Below are positions 9,451 to 18,562 of a stretch of DNA of 64,000 bases, in pieces; position 1 is the stretch's first letter, and each line of letters starts with the position of its first letter. The notes beneath the pieces are model-generated. The model had not been told where the DNA came from. It saw nothing but the letters and a program-made list of their open reading frames with translations, and made no database searches. This DNA is from Haemophilus sp. HMSC068C11 (lineage in GTDB: Bacteria; Pseudomonadota; Gammaproteobacteria; Enterobacterales; Pasteurellaceae): NCBI RefSeq assembly GCF_001815355.1, contig NZ_KV820375.1:264135-328134 (forward strand), given 5' to 3'. A program made the position numbers and the translations under genes.

Positions 9451-10323
9451 TCAAAGTTGAAGGAGTTTAATCAGTATCCGTTTTACTTGAGGAACAAATT
9501 GATATTGCCTATCAGACTTACTTCGTAAAACACGACTATTCATGGCAAATTTTTCTAATTCTTCTTTCTGTGAAATGGCTTTTTTAAAGTTGTTCCAATA
9601 TTGGCTAAACCTAGAAAAATATAAAATAAATCTAAATCTATTATTAGATACACCCACTTGATTTTTACTATGTTGGCGATATTCAATCAATGGCTTATTA
9701 ATAAATTGATAACTACCATAATAATGAGCTAACAATGCAAGCCACCAGTCGTGCATATAAAGTTTATCTATATTAATATAGTCTAATGATTTTAATACTA
9801 ATTCTTTTAAAGGGCGGTTAATTGCACAAGCCGCTCCTTGAACACAATTTTTATATAAAATAGAATCATCTTCCATACAATTTGTGGTTAAGCCTTGATA
9901 TTGGAAAAAACTAGAAGCTATTTCTTTGCCATGTTCATCAATCAATTTAGCATCGCTAAATATCAAACTAGGTTGTACAGTGTTATTCGCAATTTTAGCA
10001 AATTCAGATACTTTATCTTTATGCCAAATATCATCTTGATCTGCTAAAAAAATAAAATCAGCCTCACAATGTTTTAACGCAAATAGAAAATTAGCAATCA
10101 CTCCTTTCTTCGGGCCTTGTATAATTTCATAGTTCATAAAATTAGCATTTTCAAAAGCCGCTATCACAATCGAAAGCGTTTCATCACAAGAACCATCATC
10201 CGACACAATTATTTTTTGTGGCAGAATGGACTGTGATAAGATGCTTTCCAATTGTGTTGATATAAAAGATGAACCGTTGAAGGTGCATACGATAATATCA
10301 AATTTAAACTTATTCAGTACCAT
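9451..10323 (-). CDS. Family 2 glycosyltransferase
   Basis: This cytoplasmic GT-A transferase has 290 residues. The nucleotide-sugar site is visible in FDIIVCTFNGSSFISTQLES and SDDGSCDETL. The metal motif follows in FLADQDDIWHKDKV at about residues 95-108. The family often annotated as rhamnosyltransferase in Haemophilus and Streptococcus polysaccharide clusters has these features. The ATG at 10323 has no strong Shine-Dalgarno. It follows a 250-base AT-rich gap, so it may be the first gene of a second transcript within the locus. Donor and acceptor are not known. Confidence 0.82.
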   Translation of the reverse strand: MVLNKFKFDIIVCTFNGSSFISTQLESILSQSILPQKIIVSDDGSCDETLSIVIAAFENANFMNYEIIQGPKKGVIANFLFALKHCEADFIFLADQDDIWHKDKVSEFAKIANNTVQPSLIFSDAKLIDEHGKEIASSFFQYQGLTTNCMEDDSILYKNCVQGAACAINRPLKELVLKSLDYINIDKLYMHDWWLALLAHYYGSYQFINKPLIEYRQHSKNQVGVSNNRFRFILYFSRFSQYWNNFKKAISQKEELEKFAMNSRVLRSKSDRQYQFVPQVKRILIKLLQL

Positions 10324-10573
10324 AAGCCATATAATAAGTAAATATATCTATTCTTAAATAGTCATTTAAACAGCAAAATAGACACATTAAATCATCCAAT
10401 TGCAACCAAATCGACACTGTGGATTAGGTATCATTTATCTAAGCTTAATAAGCTCTACAAATAAAACCATCGAATACTCGCGTAAAATCAAGACTATCAC
10501 TAGTACCAAGATATTCAAAGAATATCTATAAATTTTAAGACTATACTTTCATTAAAACTTTTATTTAAAAGAA
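10324..10573. other. AT-rich intergenic gap inside the polysaccharide locus
   Basis: This 250-base stretch separates the rml-wzm-wzt-rgpF half from the glycosyltransferase half of the locus, although both are read on the minus strand. I see no open frame of useful length, no tRNA and no clear hairpin terminator. It could hold an internal promoter or be the remnant of a deleted gene. Confidence 0.5.
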
Positions 10574-11755
10574 CTAATTCATTCCTGTCATATACATCAA
10601 TTTATCTTTCAAACTTGCTAAATTCCAAGAGCGACAGCGAATGCGTTGGTCGTTAACATATTCCTCTAATAAGTCTTGGTCAAAGTTCTTACCTTGATCG
10701 CGAATTAGCATCCATTCAGTAATTTGGCGATAAACCAAATCTCGTTTTAAAAACGGGAACCCAAACTCATCAATAATAAAAAATGGACAAACTACTATCA
10801 TCCCAAATCGATCTATCATACGAGAAATTTCTTGTTTTAAAGAGGCAGTATAATAAGCTATGTGTTCTGGTGTAGATTTTTTATCATAAAAAGCAAGACT
10901 TAAAGATTTTAGGCCTGAGATAACATTTTGATCTAAGTGTTTATTCGCTGAGGCTTCAATTAAGAATTTTTGCAGGGTCTCTTTTGAACTAACAATTTTA
11001 TTGATAACATTATCTGTGCTTAAAAATACAACTGGTTTAAACCCATCTTTTAAAATGGATGCAGAAAGTTTAATTTCTCCATTATGAATATTCAAACGTC
11101 TATCATCGCTAATTAAGAAATTATCCCAAAACTTAATAAAATTGGGTGCTTTTAGCACATTATGTGAAAATTTTAAGAAATAAGATTGAACGTGATAGCC
11201 TGGTTTCCCCATATATTCTGCAACACCAACAAAATCTTCATTCTCATTTTTAATTAAGAAATCAACAAAGCGGTTATCTTTTTGATTCAAATTGGCAAAA
11301 ATAGAGTCGTTACAAATAATTAAATTATTAGGTGTAACATTTTTATGGCTAAGTAGGTGAATAAATTCTTTATAGGTACCGAAATCGCGCCCAATGTTAG
11401 CTCGTTCTCCCATAAACACCACTTTATCTTTAAATATATCAACAAAATTTTGGCTAAGAGAACCATTAGAAATTGCTACAATTTTATAATTAAGCTTTTC
11501 TAACATTTGAAAATAGCGCTCATACATTAAGAAAGATTTTGGGGCATAAACCACAAATAAAATAACATTCTGACCTTCCAGCGAAGCATAATCGAAACTT
11601 TCAAAAAGTTTAATTGCTTTGATTGTGCCATTAGGATTCTTCTTTGAGTAATCTTTTGCTGCCTTTTTCATTTTATAACGTTCTTTTAAAAGAAAAGAGA
11701 GCATTAGATTAAAGAAGATCTTTTCTTTAAGTATTTGAAGTAATTTTTTAAACAT
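10574..11755 (-). CDS. RgpF-like rhamnan synthesis family protein
   Basis: This 393-residue cytoplasmic protein matches the rhamnan synthesis F (RgpF) family, whose members transfer rhamnose in streptococcal and Aggregatibacter rhamnose polysaccharides. Recognisable segments are VIFVVYAPKSFL-like strand regions, ERANIGRDFGTYKEF at about residues 117-131, and LIICNDSIFANL at about 142-153. It begins 8 bases after the wzt-like gene. The first 30 residues are rich in hydrophobic and basic residues and could be amphipathic. The exact linkage formed cannot be read. Confidence 0.78.
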   Translation of the reverse strand: MFKKLLQILKEKIFFNLMLSFLLKERYKMKKAAKDYSKKNPNGTIKAIKLFESFDYASLEGQNVILFVVYAPKSFLMYERYFQMLEKLNYKIVAISNGSLSQNFVDIFKDKVVFMGERANIGRDFGTYKEFIHLLSHKNVTPNNLIICNDSIFANLNQKDNRFVDFLIKNENEDFVGVAEYMGKPGYHVQSYFLKFSHNVLKAPNFIKFWDNFLISDDRRLNIHNGEIKLSASILKDGFKPVVFLSTDNVINKIVSSKETLQKFLIEASANKHLDQNVISGLKSLSLAFYDKKSTPEHIAYYTASLKQEISRMIDRFGMIVVCPFFIIDEFGFPFLKRDLVYRQITEWMLIRDQGKNFDQDLLEEYVNDQRIRCRSWNLASLKDKLMYMTGMN

Positions 11756-11763
11756 AAAATTCC

Positions 11764-12501
11764 TTAATTAAATTCAGCCATATACTGTTGACTTACAGAC
11801 TCTACATCACCTTGTGCCTTAATGATACCTTTATCAATCCATATCACATATTGACAAAGCTCTTTGACTTGTTCAATGGAATGAGAAACAAATAGAAGTG
11901 TTGTACCGCCACTAAGTAATTCTTCCATACGCACCTTACATTTTTGTTGAAAAGCATAATCTCCTACAGCTAATACCTCATCAACAATTAAAATATCAGG
12001 TTTTGTAACCGTTGCAATAGCGAACCCTAAACGAGCTGACATGCCAGAAGAAAAGTTTTTAATTGGCACATCAAGAAACTCATTAAGTTCAGCAAAATCA
12101 ACAATTTGCTGAAAATGTTCTTCAATAAATTTTCTACTATGCCCAAGGAGTGCCCCATTGAGAAAAATATTTTCCCTAGCAGTGAGTTCAGAATCAAACC
12201 CTGCGCCTAATTCAATGAGCGGAGACAATGAACCGTTAACATCAACACTCCCCCGGTAAGGTTCAATAATCCCACTAATTAATTTTAATAATGTTGATTT
12301 TCCCGAACCATTTTTACCAATCAATCCCCAGGCTTCTCCTCTTTTTACTTTAAAATTAATGTCCTTTAAAGCAAAAAACTCTTGAAACATAAGCTCTCTT
12401 TTTAACATCTTAATAACATACTCTTTCAAGCCACTAATGTTTCCTGACGCTTTATTAAAACGAACAGAAGCATTTTCTACATTAACAACAATATCAGTCA
12501 T
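11764..12501 (-). CDS. wzt: Polysaccharide ABC exporter, ATP-binding subunit
   Basis: This ATPase of the Wzt/KpsT/TagH type energises export of undecaprenyl-diphosphate-linked polysaccharide across the inner membrane. Walker A GKNGSGKST lies at about residues 62-70, the family-specific signature FSSGMSARLGFA near 148-160, and Walker B ILIVDEVLAVGD near 170-181. It has only 245 residues. The C-terminal carbohydrate-binding domain found in long Wzt proteins (E. coli O9a type) is absent, so chain-end recognition probably does not control export. It lies 14 bases after the permease gene. Confidence 0.93.
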   Translation of the reverse strand: MTDIVVNVENASVRFNKASGNISGLKEYVIKMLKRELMFQEFFALKDINFKVKRGEAWGLIGKNGSGKSTLLKLISGIIEPYRGSVDVNGSLSPLIELGAGFDSELTARENIFLNGALLGHSRKFIEEHFQQIVDFAELNEFLDVPIKNFSSGMSARLGFAIATVTKPDILIVDEVLAVGDYAFQQKCKVRMEELLSGGTTLLFVSHSIEQVKELCQYVIWIDKGIIKAQGDVESVSQQYMAEFN

Positions 12502-12515
12502 AACTTATTAGCCAT

Positions 12516-13301
12516 TTAAATATAGAGAATAAATTGGTTTTGTTTGCGTTTAAACACCCAAAGTCCAATAAATAAGAAGATAAAAGCGGTGATAAAACCT
12601 TGGGTTAACCATTCTATTGGTAATGGATTTCCATTTAAAACAATATCTCTAAACTGCTTTAAATATCCATACATTGGATTAAGATTGTCATACCACCAAC
12701 GATATTCTTCAGAAATAATCGAAACAGGGTAAATAATAGGAGTTAAGTACATCCAAATGGAAATAAATACACCCCACAAGTATTGAATATCTCTAAAGAA
12801 TATCGCAGTGGAAGCAAGAATAAGGCTAACGCCTAAGCTGAAAATATAAACTTCAAGCAATACAACAGGAAACCAAAGAATATTCCACGTAAAAGAAACT
12901 TGAGTGAATATCATCACTAATACTAATGCAACAAGTGAGAATAATAAATTAACTAATGAACTTGTTACTTTAGAAATAGTAAAAATATATTTAGGAACAT
13001 AAGTTTTTTTTAGTAAAGGCGCATTCTCTACGATAGAGCTTACAGCCATTGTTGTTGCTTCACTAAGAAAGCTAAATAATACTTGTCCACTTAGTAAATA
13101 TACTGCAAAGTTTGGAATATCAAATCTAAATAATTGGGAGAAAACAATAACCAATACAGTCATCATTAATAATGGGTTTAAAATACTCCAAATATAACCT
13201 AAATAACTGCGGCGATATTTTAATTTGATATCTTTAATGACTAATTGTCTTAATAACTCTTTGTAGTGTAATAATTCAATTAATCCAGTTTGTTTTTTCA
13301 T
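12516..13301 (-). CDS. wzm: Polysaccharide ABC exporter, ABC-2 permease subunit
   Basis: This inner-membrane channel protein of the Wzm/KpsM ABC-2 family has about 261 residues and six predicted helices. A typical N-terminal amphipathic region, ELLRQLVIKDIKLKYRRSYLG, precedes the first helix at about residues 30-55. I chose the ATG at 13301, which has GAG six bases upstream. The open frame extends to a TTG at 13328 that lacks a ribosome-binding site. The poly-G tract at 13350-13358 lies 49 bases upstream of this start, in the gap after rmlC. Confidence 0.9.
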   Translation of the reverse strand: MKKQTGLIELLHYKELLRQLVIKDIKLKYRRSYLGYIWSILNPLLMMTVLVIVFSQLFRFDIPNFAVYLLSGQVLFSFLSEATTMAVSSIVENAPLLKKTYVPKYIFTISKVTSSLVNLLFSLVALVLVMIFTQVSFTWNILWFPVVLLEVYIFSLGVSLILASTAIFFRDIQYLWGVFISIWMYLTPIIYPVSIISEEYRWWYDNLNPMYGYLKQFRDIVLNGNPLPIEWLTQGFITAFIFLFIGLWVFKRKQNQFILYI

Positions 13302-13349
13302 AAGAATCTCAATACGAATGTAAAACAATAGAATCTAAAAGATGAAAAA

Positions 13350-13358
13350 GGGGGGGGG
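13350..13358. repeat. Homopolymeric run of nine G (C9 on the coding strand)
   Basis: A run of nine G occurs in otherwise AT-rich DNA between rmlC and wzm. On the transcribed strand it reads as C9 followed by T5. Such runs in Haemophilus and Neisseria change length by slipped-strand mispairing and can modulate promoter spacing or mRNA leader structure. Only the tract itself is seen; switching is inferred. Confidence 0.7.
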
Positions 13359-13391
13359 AAGTTTATGCAATTCCCCTTATATTTGCAAGGT

Positions 13392-13934
13392 TTATTTAAA
13401 TTTCACAGCTTCCGCCAACACTTTACCTGATAAATCCTTAGCTGATAAACTCGGCTCGCCTTCAAGAGGCCATTCAATACCAACGGTTTCATCATTCCAA
13501 ATAAGCGAGTGTTCTGCTTTTGGATTATAGTAATCGGTGCATTTATAAGTAAATTCAGCCTCATCAGTTAATACATAAAAACCGTGAGCAAAACCTTCTG
13601 GCACCCATAATTGGCGTTTGTTTTCGGCAGATAAAATCTCACCTACCCATTGCCCAAAAGTTGGAGAGCTTTCGCGCATATCTACTGCCACGTCAAACAC
13701 TGCACCAGAAACAACGCGCACTAATTTACCTTGTGTGTTTTCGGTTTGGTAATGTAAACCTCGTAATACCCCTCTTACTGATTTGGAGTGATTCTCTTGC
13801 ACAAAAGTACGGTTTGCTATATTTTCTTTAAACCATTCATCGCGAAAGGTTTCCATAAAGAAACCTCGTTCGTCGCCAAATACTTGTGGCTCTAATAATT
13901 TGACATCGGGAATTTTTGTATCAATAACTCTCAT
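13392..13934 (-). CDS. rmlC: dTDP-4-dehydrorhamnose 3,5-epimerase
   Basis: This is the third enzyme of dTDP-L-rhamnose synthesis. It epimerises C3 and C5 of dTDP-4-keto-6-deoxyglucose. It is a cupin-fold protein of 180 residues. The catalytic-region motifs SVRGVLRGLHYQ at about residues 52-63 and WVPEGFAHGFYVL at about 114-126 are intact. It is the last of four rml genes and follows rmlD by 2 bases. Its end is separated from wzm by the 90-base gap that holds the poly-G run. Confidence 0.97.
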   Translation of the reverse strand: MRVIDTKIPDVKLLEPQVFGDERGFFMETFRDEWFKENIANRTFVQENHSKSVRGVLRGLHYQTENTQGKLVRVVSGAVFDVAVDMRESSPTFGQWVGEILSAENKRQLWVPEGFAHGFYVLTDEAEFTYKCTDYYNPKAEHSLIWNDETVGIEWPLEGEPSLSAKDLSGKVLAEAVKFK

Positions 13935-13936
13935 AT

Positions 13937-14815
13937 TTACTCCACATATGCTTTAATATTTTTCAATGCCTTTTGCCAATTACTTGGTTGAATACCAAAA
14001 ACTCTCTGAATTTTAGTTAAATCTAGGCATGAATTTGCTGGACGTTTTGCTGGTGTAGGATAATCAGCAGTTGTAATTGCATTTACATGCGGTGCCTTTT
14101 CTAATATATTTTGCGAAACAGCTTCATCAAAAATGGCTTTTGCAAAATCACACCAGCTTACATAAGGTTCACCTGTGAAATGGTAAATGCCATATTGAAC
14201 ATCTTCGCCAGCAATAATTTTTTCTGCGATTTGAATTAAGCTTGCTGCAATATCACCTGCATAGGTAGGTCCGCCAATTTGGTCTGCTACGACGCCTAAT
14301 GTATCGCGAGTTTTTGCTAAACGTAACATCGTTTTCACGAAGTTATTGCCGTGTTCGCCAAATACCCAAGCTGTACGCAAGACAATAAATTTATCGTTCG
14401 CTTTTGCAACAGCTTGCTCACCTTCTAATTTTGTTTTGCCATATACGCCTTGCGGATCGGTAGCATCAGTTTCTTTATATTTTCCTTCTCGCTGCCCATC
14501 AAAAACGTAATCGGTTGAGATATGTAAAATGGTTGCCCCAACATCTTTTGCGGCTTCTGCCAAATATCGCGGGCCTTTCACATTAATGGCTTCGGAAAGT
14601 TCTACTTCTGTTTCAGCACGATCCACAGCTGTGTGTGCAGCGGCGTTGATAATGACATCAGGATGGAAATTTTCAACCGCATTTTTTACCGCACTTTGAT
14701 CGGTAATATCAAGTTCATCACGGTCAACGGCTAAAATTTCGTGTTTACCTTGTAATTGCTGCGTTAAACAGTAGCCAACTTGCCCTTTAGCACCCGTAAT
14801 CAAAAATTTTGCCAT
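13937..14815 (-). CDS. rmlD: dTDP-4-dehydrorhamnose reductase
   Basis: This enzyme performs the last step of dTDP-L-rhamnose synthesis, an NAD(P)H-dependent reduction. It is a short-chain dehydrogenase of 292 residues. The nucleotide-binding motif TGAKGQVGY lies at residues 7-15, and the catalytic Tyr and Lys are in VYGKTKLEGE at about 128-137. It is packed between rmlA (1-base gap) and rmlC. A DNA uptake core at 14688-14696 marks the first such site after an 11.5-kb stretch lacking them. Confidence 0.97.
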   Translation of the reverse strand: MAKFLITGAKGQVGYCLTQQLQGKHEILAVDRDELDITDQSAVKNAVENFHPDVIINAAAHTAVDRAETEVELSEAINVKGPRYLAEAAKDVGATILHISTDYVFDGQREGKYKETDATDPQGVYGKTKLEGEQAVAKANDKFIVLRTAWVFGEHGNNFVKTMLRLAKTRDTLGVVADQIGGPTYAGDIAASLIQIAEKIIAGEDVQYGIYHFTGEPYVSWCDFAKAIFDEAVSQNILEKAPHVNAITTADYPTPAKRPANSCLDLTKIQRVFGIQPSNWQKALKNIKAYVE

Positions 14816-14816
14816 T

Positions 14817-15689
14817 CTATTTGCCCTCTTTGATTAAACGAAGTAGGTATTGACCATATTCGTTTTTCGCCATCGGTTTTGCCAATGCCTCGACTTGTTC
14901 AGAAGTTAACCAACTATTACGCCATGCAATCTCTTCTAAACAAGCGACTTGCAAGCCCTGAACATTTTCAATGGTACGCACGAAAGAAGCAGCTTCGTGT
15001 AAACTTTCGTGCGTACCTGTATCTAACCAAGCGAAACCACGTCCAAGTAATTGCACGTTTAATGAACCGTCTTTTAGATACATTTCATTTAATGTGGTGA
15101 TTTCTAATTCACCACGCGCTGAAGGTTTAACTTGTTTTGCAAAATCAACCACACGGTTATCATAAAAATATAATCCTGTTACGGCATAGTTAGATTTAGG
15201 TTGGGCAGGCTTTTCTTCGATTGAAACCGCTTTGAAGTTTTCATCAAATTCAACTACGCCGAAACGTTCAGGATCTTTTACAAGATACCCGAATACTGTT
15301 GCACCACTTGGTTGAGCAACTGCTTCTTGCAACATTTGAGAGAAATGCTGACCATAAAAAATGTTATCGCCTAATACTAAACAACAGCTATCTCCATTGA
15401 TAAACTCTTCACCAATAAGAAATGCTTGGGCTAAACCATCTGGGCTTGGTTGAATTGCATACTGTAAATTCACACCAAAGTCTGAACCATCACCTAATAA
15501 GCGCTTGAAACTTTCATTATCTTCAGGGGTAGTAATAATAAGAACATCGCGAATACCCGCTAACATTAATACTGAAAGTGGATAGTAAATCATCGGTTTA
15601 TCATAAACAGGCAAAAGCTGCTTAGACACACCTAGAGTAATGGGATAGAGGCGAGTACCAGAACCGCCTGCAAGAATAATACCTTTCAT
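14817..15689 (-). CDS. rmlA: Glucose-1-phosphate thymidylyltransferase
   Basis: This enzyme commits glucose-1-phosphate to dTDP-rhamnose by forming dTDP-glucose. It has 290 residues, the standard length. The nucleotidyltransferase signature [11 protein letters not shown] lies at residues 8-18. The metal-binding LGDNIFYG segment is near 108-115 and the sugar-binding EEKP near 161. The ATG has AAGGAG upstream. A 78-base gap with an imperfect inverted repeat separates it from rmlB. Confidence 0.97.
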   Translation of the reverse strand: MKGIILAGGSGTRLYPITLGVSKQLLPVYDKPMIYYPLSVLMLAGIRDVLIITTPEDNESFKRLLGDGSDFGVNLQYAIQPSPDGLAQAFLIGEEFINGDSCCLVLGDNIFYGQHFSQMLQEAVAQPSGATVFGYLVKDPERFGVVEFDENFKAVSIEEKPAQPKSNYAVTGLYFYDNRVVDFAKQVKPSARGELEITTLNEMYLKDGSLNVQLLGRGFAWLDTGTHESLHEAASFVRTIENVQGLQVACLEEIAWRNSWLTSEQVEALAKPMAKNEYGQYLLRLIKEGK

Positions 15690-15767
15690 AAGGAGACCTT
15701 TAAAAGAGCGGATAGATTTTCTTAAATTTTTGTAAATTATTAGGAAAACTTCACCGCTTGTTAATAA

Positions 15768-16832
15768 TTAGTTACCTAAACGCTCACGGTTATACGAGCC
15801 ATCTAATACACGGCTCCACCATTTTTTGTTATTTAAATACCATTCTACCGTTTTGCGGATACCTGATTCAAAAGTTTCTTGTGGCTTCCAACCTAATTCT
15901 CGGCCAATTTTGGCTGCATCAATCGCATAGCGTACATCGTGACCTGGGCGATCTTTCACATAGGTAATAAGATCTTCATATTTTGCTACACCTTCTGGTT
16001 TATTTGGTACTAACTCTTCTAATAAACGACAAATAGTATGTACTACATCAATATTTGCTTTCTCATTATGTCCACCGATGTTGTATGTTTCCCCTACTTC
16101 TCCTTCGGTTACGACTTTATATAATGCACGCGCATGATCTTCTACAAATAACCAGTCTCGAATTTGTTGACCATTTCCATAAACTGGTAATGGTTTTCCA
16201 TCTAGTGCATTTAAAATCATTAATGGAATAAGTTTTTCAGGGAAATGAAATGGACCATAGTTATTTGAACAGTTAGTCACAATCGTTGGTAAACCATAAG
16301 TACGCAACCATGCGCGAACCAAGTGATCGCTAGAGGCTTTAGATGCTGAATAAGGACTGCTAGGTGCATAAGGTGTAGTTTCAGTAAACAAATCATCTGT
16401 TCCTTCTAAATCACCATATACCTCATCTGTTGAAATGTGATGAAAACGAAATGCTGCTTTTCTCTCATCATTTAAAGTATTCCAATAGGCTCGAGCTGCT
16501 TCTAATAGCGTGTAAGTGCCTACTATATTTGTTTCGATAAAAGCTGCTGGCCCATCAATAGAACGGTCAACATGACTTTCTGCCGCTAAATGCATTACGG
16601 CATCAGGTTGATGATGTTCAAATACACGCAACAATGCTTTTGAATCACAAATATCCACTTGTTCAAATGCATAACGTGGATTATTTTCTACAGATTCTAA
16701 AGATTCTAAATTACCTGCATAAGTTAATTTATCAACATTTACCACGTTATCTTGCGTGCTTTCAATAATGTGGCGAACAACTGCAGAGCCAATAAAACCA
16801 GCACCACCAGTAACCAAAATTGTTTTGCTCAT
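15768..16832 (-). CDS. rmlB: dTDP-glucose 4,6-dehydratase
   Basis: This NAD-dependent dehydratase converts dTDP-glucose to dTDP-4-keto-6-deoxyglucose. It is the first gene of the polysaccharide locus. The dinucleotide-binding [11 protein letters not shown] lies near the N-terminus, and the catalytic Tyr and Lys are in [10 protein letters not shown] near residue 165. I chose the second ATG (16832, 354 residues). The Shine-Dalgarno AGAGG directly touches the first ATG at 16838, which leaves a normal 6-base spacing only for the second. The glnA terminator lies upstream, so this gene should have its own promoter in 16839-16920. Confidence 0.97.
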   Translation of the reverse strand: MSKTILVTGGAGFIGSAVVRHIIESTQDNVVNVDKLTYAGNLESLESVENNPRYAFEQVDICDSKALLRVFEHHQPDAVMHLAAESHVDRSIDGPAAFIETNIVGTYTLLEAARAYWNTLNDERKAAFRFHHISTDEVYGDLEGTDDLFTETTPYAPSSPYSASKASSDHLVRAWLRTYGLPTIVTNCSNNYGPFHFPEKLIPLMILNALDGKPLPVYGNGQQIRDWLFVEDHARALYKVVTEGEVGETYNIGGHNEKANIDVVHTICRLLEELVPNKPEGVAKYEDLITYVKDRPGHDVRYAIDAAKIGRELGWKPQETFESGIRKTVEWYLNNKKWWSRVLDGSYNRERLGN

Positions 16833-16926
16833 TTTCATCCTCTTGGTTATTTAACAAATAAAACATTGCCCTGTATTCTATTTGAAATAATACTATTTCA
16901 CAATTAAAGAATACAATACTTATGAA

Positions 16927-16956
16927 AAAAGTGCGGTCAAAAATGACCGCACTTTT
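16927..16956 (-). terminator. glnA terminator built from an inverted uptake-sequence pair
   Basis: The stem AAAAGTGCGGTCA (16927-16939) pairs with TGACCGCACTTTT (16944-16956) around an AAAA loop. On the minus strand it follows glnA by about 34 bases and ends in a T run. Both arms contain the Haemophilus DNA uptake core. Confidence 0.85.
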
Positions 16957-16989
16957 CTTATTCAACAACTTGAATTCTGTTGTTTATCA

Positions 16990-18408
16990 TTATGCATAAT
17001 ACATCTCAAACTCAACAGGATGTGGTGTCATATTTAAACGCTCTACCTCTTTACGTTTAATATTAATAAATGCTTCGATAAAGTCTTTCGTAAACACACC
17101 ACCTTGCGTTAAGAATTCATAGTCTTTTTCTAATGAATTCAACGCTTCTTCTAGCGAGCTCGCAACTGCTGGAATATCTTTTAATTCTTCTGGTGGAAGA
17201 TCGTAAAGATTTTTATCCATTGCATCGCCTGGGTGGATTTTGTTTACCACGCCATCAAGGCCAGCCATCAATAATGCAGCGAATGCAAGGTACGGGTTTG
17301 CCAATGGATCTGGGAAACGCGCTTCAATACGGATCGCTTTCGGGTTGGTTACTGCAGGGATACGGATTGAAGCAGAACGGTTACTTGCAGAGTAAGCCAA
17401 CAATACTGGTGCCTCAAAGCCTGGTACTAAACGTTTGTATGAGTTAGTACTTGGGTTAGTGAACGCATTTAATGCTTTAGCATGCTTAATGATACCGCCA
17501 ATGTAATAAAGTGCAGTTTCAGAAAGGCCAGCATATTTATCACCTTGGAAAATGTTTTTACCATCTTTGCTTAATGACATATTACAGTGCATGCCTGAAC
17601 CATTGTCACCCGTGATTGGTTTTGGCATAAAGCAAGCGGTTTTGCCGTGCTCTAAAGCAACGTTTTGCACTACATATTTATAGATTTGCGTTTCATCCGC
17701 TTTCAACGTTAAGCTATTGAATTTAGTTGCAATTTCGTTTTGACCCGCAGTTGCCACTTCATGGTGGTGTGCTTCTACTACTAAGCCCATTTCTTCTAAA
17801 ATCAAACACATTTCAGAACGAATATCGTGTGCTGTATCAATTGGAGCAACCGCACAGTAACCGCCTTTTTTCAATGGACGATAAGCGTTGTTACCACCTT
17901 CGTATTTTTTGTTGGTGTTCCAAGCTGCTTCAATGTCATCAACGGCAAAAGAAGCGCGGTTCATTGATACATCAAAACGGACATCATCAAATAAGAAGAA
18001 CTCGGGTTCTGGACCAAAGAATGCTTGATCAGCAATACCGGTTGAACGCATATAGTTTTCGGCACGAATGGCAATTGAACGCGGGTCACGATCATAGCTT
18101 TGCATGGTTGTTGGTTCATAAATACTACAACGAATAGAGAGGGTTGGGATCTGCGCAAATGGATCGACTACCGCAGTCTCAGCGATTGGCATTAAAAGCA
18201 TATCGGCTTTGTTAATGGTTTTCCAACCTTCAACAGAAGAACCATCGAACATTTTGCCATCTTCAAACATATCTTCATCAACAAGGCTAACTGGAATAGA
18301 AACGCCGTGTTCTTTCCCTTTAATGTCGGTGAAACGAAGTAGCGCGAACTTAATATCGTTCTCTTCGATCAGTTTGAATACGTTGGCAATTGCATTTGCA
18401 TTTGGCAT
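16990..18408 (-). CDS. glnA: Glutamine synthetase, type I
   Basis: This enzyme makes glutamine from glutamate, ammonia and ATP, and is a cytoplasmic dodecamer. The length of 472 residues is typical of GS I-beta. The family motifs FDGSSVEGW near residue 55, [12 protein letters not shown] near 210 and [17 protein letters not shown] near 325 are seen. The adenylylation tyrosine is conserved in NLYDLPPEE near 395, so control by GlnE-type adenylylation is possible. The ATG has AAGGAG upstream. It is transcribed away from typA, with a 249-base divergent promoter region between them. Confidence 0.97.
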   Translation of the reverse strand: MPNANAIANVFKLIEENDIKFALLRFTDIKGKEHGVSIPVSLVDEDMFEDGKMFDGSSVEGWKTINKADMLLMPIAETAVVDPFAQIPTLSIRCSIYEPTTMQSYDRDPRSIAIRAENYMRSTGIADQAFFGPEPEFFLFDDVRFDVSMNRASFAVDDIEAAWNTNKKYEGGNNAYRPLKKGGYCAVAPIDTAHDIRSEMCLILEEMGLVVEAHHHEVATAGQNEIATKFNSLTLKADETQIYKYVVQNVALEHGKTACFMPKPITGDNGSGMHCNMSLSKDGKNIFQGDKYAGLSETALYYIGGIIKHAKALNAFTNPSTNSYKRLVPGFEAPVLLAYSASNRSASIRIPAVTNPKAIRIEARFPDPLANPYLAFAALLMAGLDGVVNKIHPGDAMDKNLYDLPPEELKDIPAVASSLEEALNSLEKDYEFLTQGGVFTKDFIEAFINIKRKEVERLNMTPHPVEFEMYYA

Positions 18409-18562
18409 AAGGAGTCCTCTATTTTGCTATGTATATAATCTTTATAAAAATTAAAAGAGCATTATAACGCAACCGCTTACTTTTTTCATGGGATTTATTT
18501 TAAACACCAGCATAGCAGAATAACGAAATATCGTGTATAATTTTTGCCCTTTCGAGATTCTC

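Noticed and set aside
13299-13328. Upstream TTG start for wzm adding nine residues
   Set aside because: There is no Shine-Dalgarno before the TTG, while the internal ATG at 13301 has one. The extra residues match no family sequence.
16836-16838. First ATG as start of rmlB
   Set aside because: The ribosome-binding site directly touches this codon; only the second ATG six bases later has workable spacing.
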